Source: Actinomyces sp. ICM47 (GTDB lineage Bacteria > Actinomycetota > Actinomycetes > Actinomycetales > Actinomycetaceae). From it: a DNA stretch of 33,852 nt. The stretch lies in assembly GCF_000278725.1 (NCBI RefSeq), contig NZ_ALCA01000026.1:1-33852 (forward strand). Direction: 5' to 3'. Of the stretch, positions 16,406 to 24,111 are shown piece by piece. Made by a program: the position numbers and the translations under genes. Numbering within the stretch: the first letter of the stretch is position 1; each line of letters opens with the position of its first letter. Below the pieces are notes generated by a model, which did not search any database, was not told the origin of the DNA, and saw nothing but the letters and a program-made list of their open reading frames with translations.

Positions 16406-16447
16406 TCCCATTGCTGCATCCGGTCAAGGTCGGCAGCAGCAATGGGA
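16406..16447. repeat. 12-bp inverted repeat downstream of copA
   Basis: TCCCATTGCTGC (16406-16417) and its perfect complement (16436-16447) enclose an 18-nt loop, 28 bp past the copA stop. It may serve as a copA terminator, but no T-tract is evident on the minus strand. Confidence 0.5.
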
Positions 16448-16474
16448 GCCGAATTCTCGCCGCTGTGATCGCCC

Positions 16475-19051
16475 CTACTTCGCCGTGCGCAGCCGCAGCG
16501 AGTTGAGGACTACGAACACTGACGAGCAGGCCATCGCGGCGCTTGCCAGCATGGGGGAGAGCAGGCCCGCGATCGCGAGCGGCACCATCAACACGTTGTA
16601 GAAGAACGCCCAGAACAGGTTCTCCTTGATGATGCGCAGCGTCCGGCGCGACACTCGGATCGCGGTCGCCGCCGAGGTCAGCGACGAGTTCATGAGCGTC
16701 ATGTCTGCGACCTCGATCGCCACGTCCGTGCCCGACCCCATCGCGATGCCCAGGCCCTTCGTGCTCGCCTGCGCGAGGGCGGCCGCGTCGTTCACGCCGT
16801 CGCCCACCATCGCGACCGTGCGGCCCTCGGCCTGCAGGTCGGCGACGGTGTCGCGCTTGCCGTCGGGCAGGACGCCCGCGATGACGCGCTCGATCCCGAC
16901 CTGATCGGCCACGTGGCGGGCCGCCGCCTCGTTGTCGCCCGTCAGGAGGATCGGTTCGATGCCGAGTTCGCGCAGCTGAGCAATCGCAGCGGGAGAGGAC
17001 TCCTTGATCGTGTCGCGTACGATGAGCGCCGCAATCGCGCGGCCTTCGACGCGCTCGGGAATCACCAGGGACGAGGCCGTGGCCCCCTCGCGCTCTCCCG
17101 TTCCCTGTGTGGTGCCGGGCTGGGTGGGGGTGTCGGTATCCCTACCCGCGCTCTCGCCGGACGCGGGTGCGCCGTCGGCGGGCGCGGATTCGGAACGAGA
17201 GGTGACGGTGCCGGAGTATCCGGCTGCGTTCACGACGGACTCGAGTTCCTCGTTGCTATGCGGGGAGGTCAGCGTGATGCGCGCGGACTCGGTGGCGAGG
17301 TTGACTTCGGCCTTGACGCCGTCGAGCTTGCCGAGCTTGCGCTCGACGCGGCGTACGCAGGACGCGCAGGTCATGCCGCCCACGCTCATGGTGATCGTCG
17401 CGAGGGGCAGATCCGCGTCGGGGCCGGGAAGTGCGACGGGCGCGGGCGCCTCGAGCGTGGTGGCGACCGCCACCGAGGTAGAGGTTGCTGCGGAACCCAG
17501 GTTTGGCGCGAGAGCCGCGACGACCGCGGAGGCACCCGAGGCCTCGGCCACGCGGACGGCGTCAAGGAGGGACGAGGGCACGTCGATGCCCAGGGAGGCC
17601 AGCCACGACGGGCGACCGACCAGCACGCCGCCGCGGGCGGTGAGGCCGACGACGCCGAGTCCGGGTTGGTTCGCGAACGCGGTCACGGGGACGAGAGAAA
17701 TACCTCGGGAGGATGCACCCGACGTGATCGCGCGGGCGACGGGGTGCTCGGAGAGGGACTCGACGGAGGCGGCGAGGGACAGGGCCGAGGCCTCGTTCAC
17801 CTCGGGGGAGCCGCCCGCGGAGGGAACTGCAACAGACTCAAGAGACATGACGCCCGTGGTGACCGTGCCCGTCTTGTCCAGGAGCATGGTGTCGATCGAG
17901 CGCGTCTGTTCGAGGATTTCCGCGTTCTTGATGAGGATGCCCAGCTGCGAGGCGCGCCCAGACCCGACGAGGATCGCAGTGGGTGTGGCCAGGCCGAGCG
18001 CGCACGGGCACGCCACGACGAGGACGGCGACGGCCGCCGTGAACGCGGCCTGCACGCTGCCGCCCGCGAGCAGCCAGCCGACGAGGGTCAGCAGGGAAAC
18101 AAGGATGACGATGGGCACGAACACGCCCGAAATCTGGTCCGCGAGGCGCTGGACGGGTGCCTTGCCGGCCTGGGCCTCGGCAACCATGCGCCCGATCTGC
18201 GCGAGCGTCGTGTCCGAGCCGACGCGCGTGGCTCGCACCAGCAGGGATCCCCACGTGTTGACGGTCGCGCCCGTCACCGCGTCGCCGGGGGCCGCGTCCA
18301 CGGGCACGGACTCGCCGGTCAGGAGGGAGGTGTCCAGGGCGGAGGACCCCTCGATGATGATGCCGTCGGTCGCCACCTTCTCGCCCGGGCGCACCGCGAA
18401 GAGGTCGCCGACCTGCAGGGACGAGGCGGGCACGACGCTCTCCGTGCGCTCGCCCGTCTCGGGGTCGATGCGCACGAGCGTTGCCTCCTTCGCGCCCATG
18501 CGCAGCAGCGAACGCAGCGCGTCGCCCGCGCGGTAGCGTGCGCGCGCCTCCAGGTAGCGGCCCGTCAGCAGGAATACGACGATCATGCACGCGCCCTCGA
18601 AGTAGATCTCCGCATGACCCGCGTGCGCCGCGCGCGGGATCAGGCTCATCTGCATGCGCATGCCGAGCATCCCGGCACCGCCCCACAGGAGCGCCCACCA
18701 GCTCCACAGTGTCGAGGAGATGACGCCGAGGGAGACCAGTGTGTCCATCGTCGTCGACCCGTGGCGGCCGGCCGCGAATGCCGCCCGGTGGAACGGCCAC
18801 GCGCCCCACGTGACCACCGGGATTGAGGCGGCCGCGACGACCCACTGCCACCCGGTGAACTGCCAGGCGGGCACCATCGACAGGAACATCGCGAGGACGC
18901 CCAGGGGTGCGGAGACGATGAGGCGGCGGCGCAGGTCGGCGGCGTGGACGCGGGTGCCCTCGCCCACCTGGGGGCTGGGGGCCGAGGCCTGGGGTGCCTC
19001 GTGCGAAGAAGCGGTAGTTGTGCGGTTGGGAGTCACGGAATCGGTGGACAT
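16475..19051 (-). CDS. copA: copper-exporting P1B-type ATPase with an internal HMA domain
   Basis: An 858-residue inner-membrane Cu(I) exporter. Eight membrane segments are visible (about 44-63, 68-87, 101-124, 148-168, 311-330, 337-357, 811-830, 833-852). Key residues are TGES (245-248), CPC (348-350), DKTGT (phosphorylated D392), SEHP (434-437), TGDN (704-707) and GDGVND (750-755). Y818-N819 and M840-S843-S844 complete the P1B-1 copper signature. The usual N-terminal metal-binding domain is absent. Instead a complete HMA domain with GGMTCASC (C562, C565) occupies about 552-616, inside the ATP-binding domain between GASAVVAALA and VEGRAIAALIVRD, flanked by Ser/Thr/Pro/Gly-rich linkers. GGAGGG precedes the ATG and lies within a CsoR-like operator. 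Confidence 0.96.
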   Translation of the reverse strand: MSTDSVTPNRTTTASSHEAPQASAPSPQVGEGTRVHAADLRRRLIVSAPLGVLAMFLSMVPAWQFTGWQWVVAAASIPVVTWGAWPFHRAAFAAGRHGSTTMDTLVSLGVISSTLWSWWALLWGGAGMLGMRMQMSLIPRAAHAGHAEIYFEGACMIVVFLLTGRYLEARARYRAGDALRSLLRMGAKEATLVRIDPETGERTESVVPASSLQVGDLFAVRPGEKVATDGIIIEGSSALDTSLLTGESVPVDAAPGDAVTGATVNTWGSLLVRATRVGSDTTLAQIGRMVAEAQAGKAPVQRLADQISGVFVPIVILVSLLTLVGWLLAGGSVQAAFTAAVAVLVVACPCALGLATPTAILVGSGRASQLGILIKNAEILEQTRSIDTMLLDKTGTVTTGVMSLESVAVPSAGGSPEVNEASALSLAASVESLSEHPVARAITSGASSRGISLVPVTAFANQPGLGVVGLTARGGVLVGRPSWLASLGIDVPSSLLDAVRVAEASGASAVVAALAPNLGSAATSTSVAVATTLEAPAPVALPGPDADLPLATITMSVGGMTCASCVRRVERKLGKLDGVKAEVNLATESARITLTSPHSNEELESVVNAAGYSGTVTSRSESAPADGAPASGESAGRDTDTPTQPGTTQGTGEREGATASSLVIPERVEGRAIAALIVRDTIKESSPAAIAQLRELGIEPILLTGDNEAAARHVADQVGIERVIAGVLPDGKRDTVADLQAEGRTVAMVGDGVNDAAALAQASTKGLGIAMGSGTDVAIEVADMTLMNSSLTSAATAIRVSRRTLRIIKENLFWAFFYNVLMVPLAIAGLLSPMLASAAMACSSVFVVLNSLRLRTAK

Positions 19052-19053
19052 AG

Positions 19054-19070
19054 GTACCCTCCGGGGGTAT
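19054..19070. promoter_or_regulatory. CsoR-type operator at copA
   Basis: GTACCCTCCGGGGGTAT lies 3 bp upstream of the copA ATG and covers its ribosome binding site. It matches the site before csoR in 14 of 17 positions, with identical GTACCC and GGGGTAT ends. CsoR-type repressors bind such G/C-tract inverted repeats and release them on binding Cu(I). Confidence 0.7.
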
Positions 19071-19087
19071 GTAAAGAGCGAAAGGAA

Positions 19088-19117
19088 ACGAGGCCGGGGA
19101 AGGAACCCCGGCCTCGT
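19088..19117 (-). terminator. hairpin between copZ and copA
   Basis: A perfect 12-bp stem, ACGAGGCCGGGG with its complement and a 6-nt loop, lies in the 85-bp gap after copZ. On the minus strand it is followed by TTCCTTTC. It may end or attenuate the csoR-copZ transcript, leaving copA to its own operator-controlled promoter. Confidence 0.7.
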
Positions 19118-19136
19118 CGTTGAGGCGTGGAAATCC

Positions 19137-19382
19137 TCAGAAGTCGCGCGAGATGCCGACCAGCTTGAAGCCGGCCTCGGACACCGCGTCGCTCAGCGCC
19201 GCGTCGTCCAGGGGAGTGTCGGTCAGGACGGTCACCTTGGAGGTTGCGCCCGAGTTGAGGATGACGTCGACGTTCTTCACGCCGGGGATCTCGCTCAGTT
19301 CTTCGCTGACGCTCATCACGCAGTGGCCGCAGGTCATGCCGTCGACGGACAGCTCAATGGTGCGATCGATCTCGGTGGTCAT
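19137..19382 (-). CDS. copZ: copper chaperone, HMA domain
   Basis: An 81-residue cytoplasmic single-HMA protein with GMTCGHC at 15-21 (C18 and C21 bind Cu(I)) and the usual beta-alpha-beta-beta-alpha-beta pattern. CopZ delivers copper to CopA and to CsoR. It is separated by 15 bp from csoR and has a good AAGGAG site, so the two are cotranscribed. Because CopA here lacks an N-terminal domain, CopZ would have to dock elsewhere, perhaps on the internal HMA domain or directly on the membrane entry platform. Confidence 0.94.
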   Translation of the reverse strand: MTTEIDRTIELSVDGMTCGHCVMSVSEELSEIPGVKNVDVILNSGATSKVTVLTDTPLDDAALSDAVSEAGFKLVGISRDF

Positions 19383-19397
19383 GGTTTCTCCTTGGGG

Positions 19398-19688
19398 TTA
19401 GGACTTGATGAGGCGCGCGATGGCCGCGGCCGCCTCGTCGACTTTGGCCTGGGCGGCCTCGTCTGATTCGCGCGCCGCCGTGACGACGCAGTGGTTCATG
19501 TGGTCTTTGAGCAGGTTGACCGCGACCGAATCGAGCGCGGACTGAACGGCCGAGACCTGCGTGAGGATGTCAATGCAGTAATCGCCCTGCGAGATCATGC
19601 GCTGTAGGCCGCGTACCTGGCCCTCGATACGGCGCAGGCGCGTGAGGTGATTCTCGGTGTTGCCGTGGTAGCCGTGTTCGTTGCTCAT
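19398..19688 (-). CDS. csoR: copper-sensing transcriptional repressor
   Basis: A 96-residue all-helical CsoR/DUF156 repressor. The Cu(I) ligands fit the family pattern: C38 (DYCIDI), H63 and C67 (HMNHCVV), spacing Cys-X24-His-X3-Cys. Conserved LTRLRRIEGQVRGLQRMI forms helix 1. ATG 19688 is chosen over an upstream in-frame extension because TACCAT lies 7 nt before it, suggesting a leaderless transcript; that box overlaps the operator. CsoR should repress its own operon and copA until copper binds. Confidence 0.95.
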   Translation of the reverse strand: MSNEHGYHGNTENHLTRLRRIEGQVRGLQRMISQGDYCIDILTQVSAVQSALDSVAVNLLKDHMNHCVVTAARESDEAAQAKVDEAAAAIARLIKS

Positions 19689-19698
19689 GGAAGTAATG

Positions 19699-19715
19699 GT
19701 ACCCCTAGGGGGTAT
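19699..19715. promoter_or_regulatory. CsoR-type operator at csoR
   Basis: GTACCCCTAGGGGGTAT is a near-perfect inverted repeat overlapping the csoR -10 box TACCAT. It is the same length and has the same ends as the copA site, supporting a shared copper regulon. Confidence 0.75.
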
Positions 19716-19815
19716 GGGTGTCAAGAGGCTTTGAGTGTTCACCGAGCGACCTCGCCTCGCGTTGCGCTCGCCAACCCCCGTAGTGTGGAGCCTGGACGGA
19801 CCATGAGGAGGGCAC

Positions 19816-21297
19816 TTGAAGCGACGCTCACGCCGACGCTACCGTGCGATCCGCCGCGTCCCCCAGGCGTATCCCGGCCTCTACCTGCGCCTCAAAGTCG
19901 CCCCCGTTCTGCCCGCGCTCGCGGCAACGGTCGCCGTCGGCAGCCTCGCTGAAATCCCGGCGCTCCCCAAAACCATCCGCGCTCGCGCCCGCGCTGCCTC
20001 GGACGACATGGGCACGTCGATCTCGGAAAAATCCCAGCGCATCTTCTTCGATACTCCCGGGCTGGATACGCTCCTCATCCGCTCCCTCGCGCACGTCGCA
20101 CGGCGCACCGCGAGCGTCGGGCGCGCGTGGGCACGCGCAGTCGTCGCGGTCGGTGCCGACAAGGACGGGCGCATGGCTCGCATGCTGCCCCTCATCCCCA
20201 GGCGCGGATACGACGCTCTCATGACCGGCATGCTGACGGTCGGCACGGCAGTCGGCGCGCTGCGTGGCGGTGCCGTTCACGTGAATCTCCTGCGCGACTC
20301 CGAGGCCGACCCAGCCTTCCAGGACCCGCTCCCCGGCCACCCCGAGGCACAGATCCGCCGCGTCGATCCTCCTTCGATCCTGTCCGATATGTGCGCCGAC
20401 ATCGACGAACTCTACTGGTCTCGCACCATCGGCCCCGCCGTCAAGATCACGCGCGTCGGCGAGGACGAGGCGCGCCGCTGGCTCCTCTCCCTGGTTGGCA
20501 CCGAGTCCATGACTTTCCGTTCAACAAACAACCCATCCGATATAGAGACGAACATTCGCCTCATGCTCGGCCTGGAGAGCGCGATGAGCGTCGGCGTCGT
20601 GAGCGCCCTGCATGCCGCCATGGAACGTGACGGCGTGCCACGCGAGCAATGGACGCGCGAACCCGTCCTCATCTGCGGCCACTCCCAAGGTGGGATTGTC
20701 GCCGCTGCGCTCGCCTCCATCCCGCCGGACGAGGCCGGGGTCAATGTCGGCGGCATCCTGTCCACGGGTGGCCCCAACCGCCGTATCCGTGTGCGCCCCG
20801 ACGTGGTGATCGTCGCCGTCAACCACGACCAGGACGTCATGCCGAGCTTCGACGGCTCGCCCGACCGCGCCCCCGACCGGCGCGTCACCGTCGGGCGTAG
20901 CCTCGTGAGGCCTCGGACCCGCCCCCTCTACTATGCGCACTCCTCCTCGACCTACACGGAGACCGTGCGCCTCCTCGAGCGCAAGGTGCGCGTGACCCCG
21001 TGGGGTCGGCTGGCCTCGTCGATGGCGGCGCTGCAGGATTTCCTGCCCACCCCGGGCGAGCCTACGCGCGTCATGCACTACGAGATCTGGCAGGACCTCC
21101 TGACACCCACCGCCGACGCCGCGTGGGACACGGTCGCCGCGCTCGAACGCGGCGGCGCGTACACGGCCGCCACCTATCCCATGGACTACGTGACCACGGT
21201 GCCGCGCCTACCGCGCGTCGCCCGCGCGAGGCGTCGGCGCGCCTCTGCCTTCTCCGCCCTCTCCCGGCTCATTCCCATCAGAAAGGACCGCTCATGA
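19816..21297 (+). CDS. GHSQGG alpha/beta hydrolase, membrane-associated candidate
   Basis: A 493-residue protein with a very basic N-terminus and a hydrophobic stretch at about 27-50 that may anchor it. The C-terminal half is an alpha/beta hydrolase: RWLLSLVGTES at 221-231, nucleophile elbow CGHSQGG (S290), acid candidates D340/D346 in DQDVMPSFDG, and H375 in AHSSSTY. The same elements occur in the same order in the protein encoded at 24772-26427, so the two are homologous. A lipase or esterase role is likely; the substrate is unknown. The start is TTG 19816 with GAGGAGGG well spaced before it; an ATG at 19803 is in another frame. The stop overlaps the next start as ATGA. Confidence 0.8.
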   Translation: MKRRSRRRYRAIRRVPQAYPGLYLRLKVAPVLPALAATVAVGSLAEIPALPKTIRARARAASDDMGTSISEKSQRIFFDTPGLDTLLIRSLAHVARRTASVGRAWARAVVAVGADKDGRMARMLPLIPRRGYDALMTGMLTVGTAVGALRGGAVHVNLLRDSEADPAFQDPLPGHPEAQIRRVDPPSILSDMCADIDELYWSRTIGPAVKITRVGEDEARRWLLSLVGTESMTFRSTNNPSDIETNIRLMLGLESAMSVGVVSALHAAMERDGVPREQWTREPVLICGHSQGGIVAAALASIPPDEAGVNVGGILSTGGPNRRIRVRPDVVIVAVNHDQDVMPSFDGSPDRAPDRRVTVGRSLVRPRTRPLYYAHSSSTYTETVRLLERKVRVTPWGRLASSMAALQDFLPTPGEPTRVMHYEIWQDLLTPTADAAWDTVAALERGGAYTAATYPMDYVTTVPRLPRVARARRRRASAFSALSRLIPIRKDRS

Positions 21298-21959
21298 CCG
21301 AGCATTACGCCCCCCTGCGCGAGGTACGCCGCTGGATGCGCGTCTCGACCCCCGTGAACAAGGCCGCCGCCTCCGGCCTGCGCGGTCAACTCCCGCAGAT
21401 TGCCGGGCCGCTGGTGATCGGCGCGCTCGGCGTGGGTGCGATTGGTGCCGGCATCGCGTGGCGAGCCCTGGCTTCGACGCGGGGAACCGGGCGCACGCAG
21501 CGCTTCGCGGAGCTGGCCTCGTCCGCGCTGGAGGCCGCCTTCCCGGAGACGTTCATCGACGAGGCCGGGGTTGGCCCCGGTGAACATGGTTCCGGTGAGC
21601 GCCGCGTCGTCAACGTCGAGGTTGGTGAGGGTTTCGGTCGCCCATCCCTGGTGTCCATTGACGTGGTTGCACCGGCCTCGGATGAGTTAGCGAATGTGGA
21701 GGTCGCGACGGAGGCGCTGGACGCGCTCACTCGCGCGGTGTGGAACAACGCCGAAATGGCACCGGTCAGCGTGCGCGCCCGCGTCCTCATCGCACGCGGT
21801 GATGCGGATTCGCCGGCGGACGCCCGGGCGGTGCCCGGTGCACAGACCGAAACGGTGGCCGACATGGCGGTGCTGGGCTTCGAAGACGAGATTGCTCGTC
21901 CCGACGAGCTTTACGCGCGCTATGGCGCGCCCGACTGCGACCCCGCCTGGAGGCCGTGA
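21294..21959 (+). CDS. hypothetical single-pass membrane protein coupled to the hydrolase
   Basis: A 221-residue protein of unrecognised family. A hydrophobic segment (GPLVIGALGVGAIGAGIAW) near residues 39-57 is followed by a soluble alpha/beta-looking domain with VVNVEVGEGFGRPSLVSIDV and NNAEMAPVSVRARVLIA. It has AAAGGA before the ATG and overlaps the hydrolase stop by 4 nt, so the two are made together and may form a complex. The strand pattern could reflect a binding domain, but no motif identifies it. Confidence 0.75.
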   Translation: MTEHYAPLREVRRWMRVSTPVNKAAASGLRGQLPQIAGPLVIGALGVGAIGAGIAWRALASTRGTGRTQRFAELASSALEAAFPETFIDEAGVGPGEHGSGERRVVNVEVGEGFGRPSLVSIDVVAPASDELANVEVATEALDALTRAVWNNAEMAPVSVRARVLIARGDADSPADARAVPGAQTETVADMAVLGFEDEIARPDELYARYGAPDCDPAWRP

Positions 21960-22001
21960 CCTTCGATAGGACAGAGTGCCTCCGCTTTTGTGGATGTGAT
22001 G

Positions 22002-22029
22002 GAGCCCCCAGCAGGACTGCTGGGGGCTC
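22002..22029. terminator. bidirectional terminator hairpin
   Basis: GAGCCCCCAGCAG (22002-22014) pairs perfectly with 22017-22029 and is followed by TCTTGTT. It separates the hydrolase operon from the convergent orphan gene. Confidence 0.75.
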
Positions 22030-22041
22030 TCTTGTTCCGGC

Positions 22042-22365
22042 TCAGCTAATGACCTCGATGTCGCGTAGGTACACCACGGGGTTACGTGAATTGGGGCGCC
22101 GGATCTTCTTTCCGATCAGCTCCTCATGTTTGGCTGGGAGGTCACTCGGGATAATGGAGATGCGGCCGCTTCCCTCGTCTAGATCCTTCTCAACGCCAGC
22201 GACGCGAGTAACCGCCTTGACCGTATCGTTCTTGTCGAGCACAAGTAGTTCAGCGCAGTCGATGATGCGTGCTGCACTGGCCTTCCACCACTTACGTCCA
22301 CGTTCAAGCCAATCATCCGCGTTAACTTCGTTGACTCGGATAACGACGATTTCCTGATGCGCCAT
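22042..22365 (-). CDS. hypothetical protein, orphan gene
   Basis: A 107-residue protein of no certain family. It opens with MAHQEIVVIRVNEVN, has a WLERGRKWWK segment, then strands (ELLVLDKNDTVKAVTRVAG) and ends with a basic stretch and NPVVYLRDIEV. The pattern of short strands with a tryptophan-rich turn is weakly like PUA/ASCH-like or EVE-like domains, a guess from pattern only. AGAAAGGA precedes the ATG. GC content is lower than that of the neighbours, and the promoter region has a striking AT-rich palindrome, which together suggest horizontal acquisition. Confidence 0.7.
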   Translation of the reverse strand: MAHQEIVVIRVNEVNADDWLERGRKWWKASAARIIDCAELLVLDKNDTVKAVTRVAGVEKDLDEGSGRISIIPSDLPAKHEELIGKKIRRPNSRNPVVYLRDIEVIS

Positions 22366-22604
22366 GACTGTTTCCTTTCTTGGAGGATTGAAGCTGACCT
22401 TGATGCTTAGCTTCTTATACTTCTATTAAAGTATAAGAAGTATGGGGGTACAACTCATGATTCAGTTTGTGCGAGGAGTAAATCTTGGTGTCGATGGTGA
22501 GAAGGACTCTGCGCATAGTTCGAGGGTTGTCGTGTCAACCATCTGGTTGTATAGCCCTGACAACACTCCGCCCCGGCCTCGTCGTTCCAGGGCAGAAACG
22601 GGGA
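22366..22604. other. AT-richer gap between the orphan gene and the purB terminator
   Basis: It contains the palindrome at 22411-22440, a smaller one, CAACCA-TC-TGGTTG, around 22540, and a minimal plus-strand frame from 22442 that lacks a ribosome binding site and runs into the purB terminator. Nothing convincing is encoded. Confidence 0.5.
22411..22440. promoter_or_regulatory. AT-rich palindrome with a TATACT box in each arm
   Basis: CTTCTTATACTT (22411-22422) and its exact complement (22429-22440) flank a 6-nt centre. Each arm reads TATACT on its own strand, a good -10 box. The site lies 46 bp upstream of the orphan gene and could be a promoter-operator of that gene or a divergent one. Confidence 0.5.
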
Positions 22605-22640
22605 GGGCGGCGAGGCGCGAAATCCGCGCACCCGCCGCCC
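22605..22640 (-). terminator. purB terminator
   Basis: GGGCGGCG (22605-22612) pairs with CGCCGCCC (22633-22640), with an inner GCGCG/CGCGC stem. On the minus strand it lies just past the purB stop and is followed by CCCCGTTTCTG. Confidence 0.6.
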
Positions 22641-22653
22641 CAGCCGATAGGAC

Positions 22654-24111
22654 TCAGGCCTCCCAGCGCGCCAGGCGCTCGGACAGGCCGACGTAGGTCG
22701 CCGGGGTCAACGCCAGGAGACGCTCCTCAACCTCGGCCGGCAGACCCAGGCCCGCAATGAACTCACGCATGTCGCGCTCGCCCACCTCGTGGCCGCGCGT
22801 CAGCTCCTTGAGGCGCTCGTACGGGTTCGCCATGCCGGTCGCACCCGCGATCGCCGCGGCACGCATCGCCTGCTGGACGGCCTCGCCGAGCACCGCCCAA
22901 TTCGCATCCAGATCCTGCGCCATGCGCGCCGCGTTGATCTCGATGCCGTCCAGGCCGCGCACCAGGTTGTCGTAGGCCAGCACCGCGTGACCAAATGCGA
23001 CACCCACGTTGCGCTGCGTCGTCGAATCCGTCAGGTCACGCTGCATGCGGCTGGTCACCAGCGTCGACGCCAGCGAATCCAGCAGCGCGTTCGACACCTC
23101 CAGGTTGGCCTCCGCGTTCTCGAAACGGATCGGGTTGACCTTGTGCGGCATCGTCGACGAACCCGTCGACCCCTGCGCCGCCAGGTTCTGGTGGAAGTAA
23201 TCCATCGAAATGTACGTCCATGCGTCCGTCGCCAGGTTGTGGGCGATGCGGCCCGCGCGCGCCACATCCGAGTACAGCTCGGCCTGCCAGTCATGCGACT
23301 CGATCTGCGTGGTCAGCGGATTCCATGTCAGGCCCAAGCCTTCCACGAAGGAACGAGCCAGCGTCGGCCAATCCGCGCCCGGCACCGACACGACGTGCGC
23401 GGCCCACGTGCCCGTCGCACCGTTGATCTTGCCCAGATACTCCGTGGCCTCGACGCGCGTGATCTGGCGGGACAAGCGGTGCGCGAACACCGCCATCTCC
23501 TTGCCGATCGTCACCGGCGTCGCCGGCTGGCCGTGCGTGTGCGCCAGCATCGGGACGGCCGCCCCGGCCTCGGCGAGGCCGCGCAGGCGATCCAGGAGCG
23601 CGCGGATCGACGGCAGCCACACCTGCTCGGTCGCCGCCTTGATGGTCAGCGCGTACGCCAGGTTGTTGATGTCCTCGGAGGTGCAGAAAATGTGGACGAC
23701 CTCGCGCAGGGACGGCAGCGTCGTGCCCTCGCCCAGCTTGCCGGCCGCGGCCTCCAGGTATTCGCCGATCAGGTACTCGACAGCCTTGACGTCGTGGCGG
23801 GTGACAGCCTCGAACTCGCCCAGGCGCTTGATGTGGTCAGCGCCGAAGTCGCGGGGGAGCGCGCGCAGGTAGTCGCGCTCCGCGTCCGTCAGCGTTGGGG
23901 CGCCCGGCAGGACCGAGTTGTCAAGCAGGAAAATCAGCCACTCGATTTCGACGTGCACGCGCGCGCGGTTCAGGCCCGCCTCGGACAGGTAGTTCGCCAG
24001 CGGCGCGGCCACCGCGCGATAGCGACCGTCCAGCGGGCTGAGCGGCTCACCCCCGCCCGCCAGGTCCGAATAGCCGTGGGCAGTGGAGAACAGTGTCATC
24101 GTGTCGCTCAT
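22654..24111 (-). CDS. purB: adenylosuccinate lyase
   Basis: PurB catalyses two steps of purine synthesis, cleaving SAICAR and adenylosuccinate with release of fumarate. The 485-residue protein belongs to the aspartase/fumarase superfamily and to the longer E. coli-type branch, with LSPLDGRYR near the N-terminus. HTHGQPATPVTIGKEMAVF and the signature loop GSSTMPHKVNPIRFE are clear; the Ser in that loop is the catalytic base. ATG 24111 is chosen because MSDTMTLF follows a GGGGG-containing ribosome binding site; an upstream in-frame extension rich in Pro/Arg is not credible. It is monocistronic, between the orphan gene and the WXG locus. Confidence 0.97.
   Translation of the reverse strand: MSDTMTLFSTAHGYSDLAGGGEPLSPLDGRYRAVAAPLANYLSEAGLNRARVHVEIEWLIFLLDNSVLPGAPTLTDAERDYLRALPRDFGADHIKRLGEFEAVTRHDVKAVEYLIGEYLEAAAGKLGEGTTLPSLREVVHIFCTSEDINNLAYALTIKAATEQVWLPSIRALLDRLRGLAEAGAAVPMLAHTHGQPATPVTIGKEMAVFAHRLSRQITRVEATEYLGKINGATGTWAAHVVSVPGADWPTLARSFVEGLGLTWNPLTTQIESHDWQAELYSDVARAGRIAHNLATDAWTYISMDYFHQNLAAQGSTGSSTMPHKVNPIRFENAEANLEVSNALLDSLASTLVTSRMQRDLTDSTTQRNVGVAFGHAVLAYDNLVRGLDGIEINAARMAQDLDANWAVLGEAVQQAMRAAAIAGATGMANPYERLKELTRGHEVGERDMREFIAGLGLPAEVEERLLALTPATYVGLSERLARWEA

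Larger units (their letters stand above)
16072..16474. other. gene-free interval with short repeats
   Basis: No convincing gene is seen in these 403 bp. It holds a 19-bp direct repeat array and a partner inverted copy (16178-16269) and a 12-bp hairpin (16406-16447), listed separately. A minus-strand frame from ATG 16411 to TGA 16310 would encode 33 residues (MGLTSEQVRRLDSGSTRHAH and onward) that look vaguely protein-like, possibly the remnant of a lost gene, but it has no ribosome binding site. Confidence 0.5.

Noticed and set aside
16913..18826. 637-codon plus-strand frame opposite copA
   Set aside because: It is composed of Gly/Arg/Asp-rich residues without any domain and lies antisense to an intact ATPase.
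22442..22696. Plus-strand frame starting next to the AT-rich palindrome
   Set aside because: No ribosome binding site, and its second half crosses the purB terminator and the end of purB.
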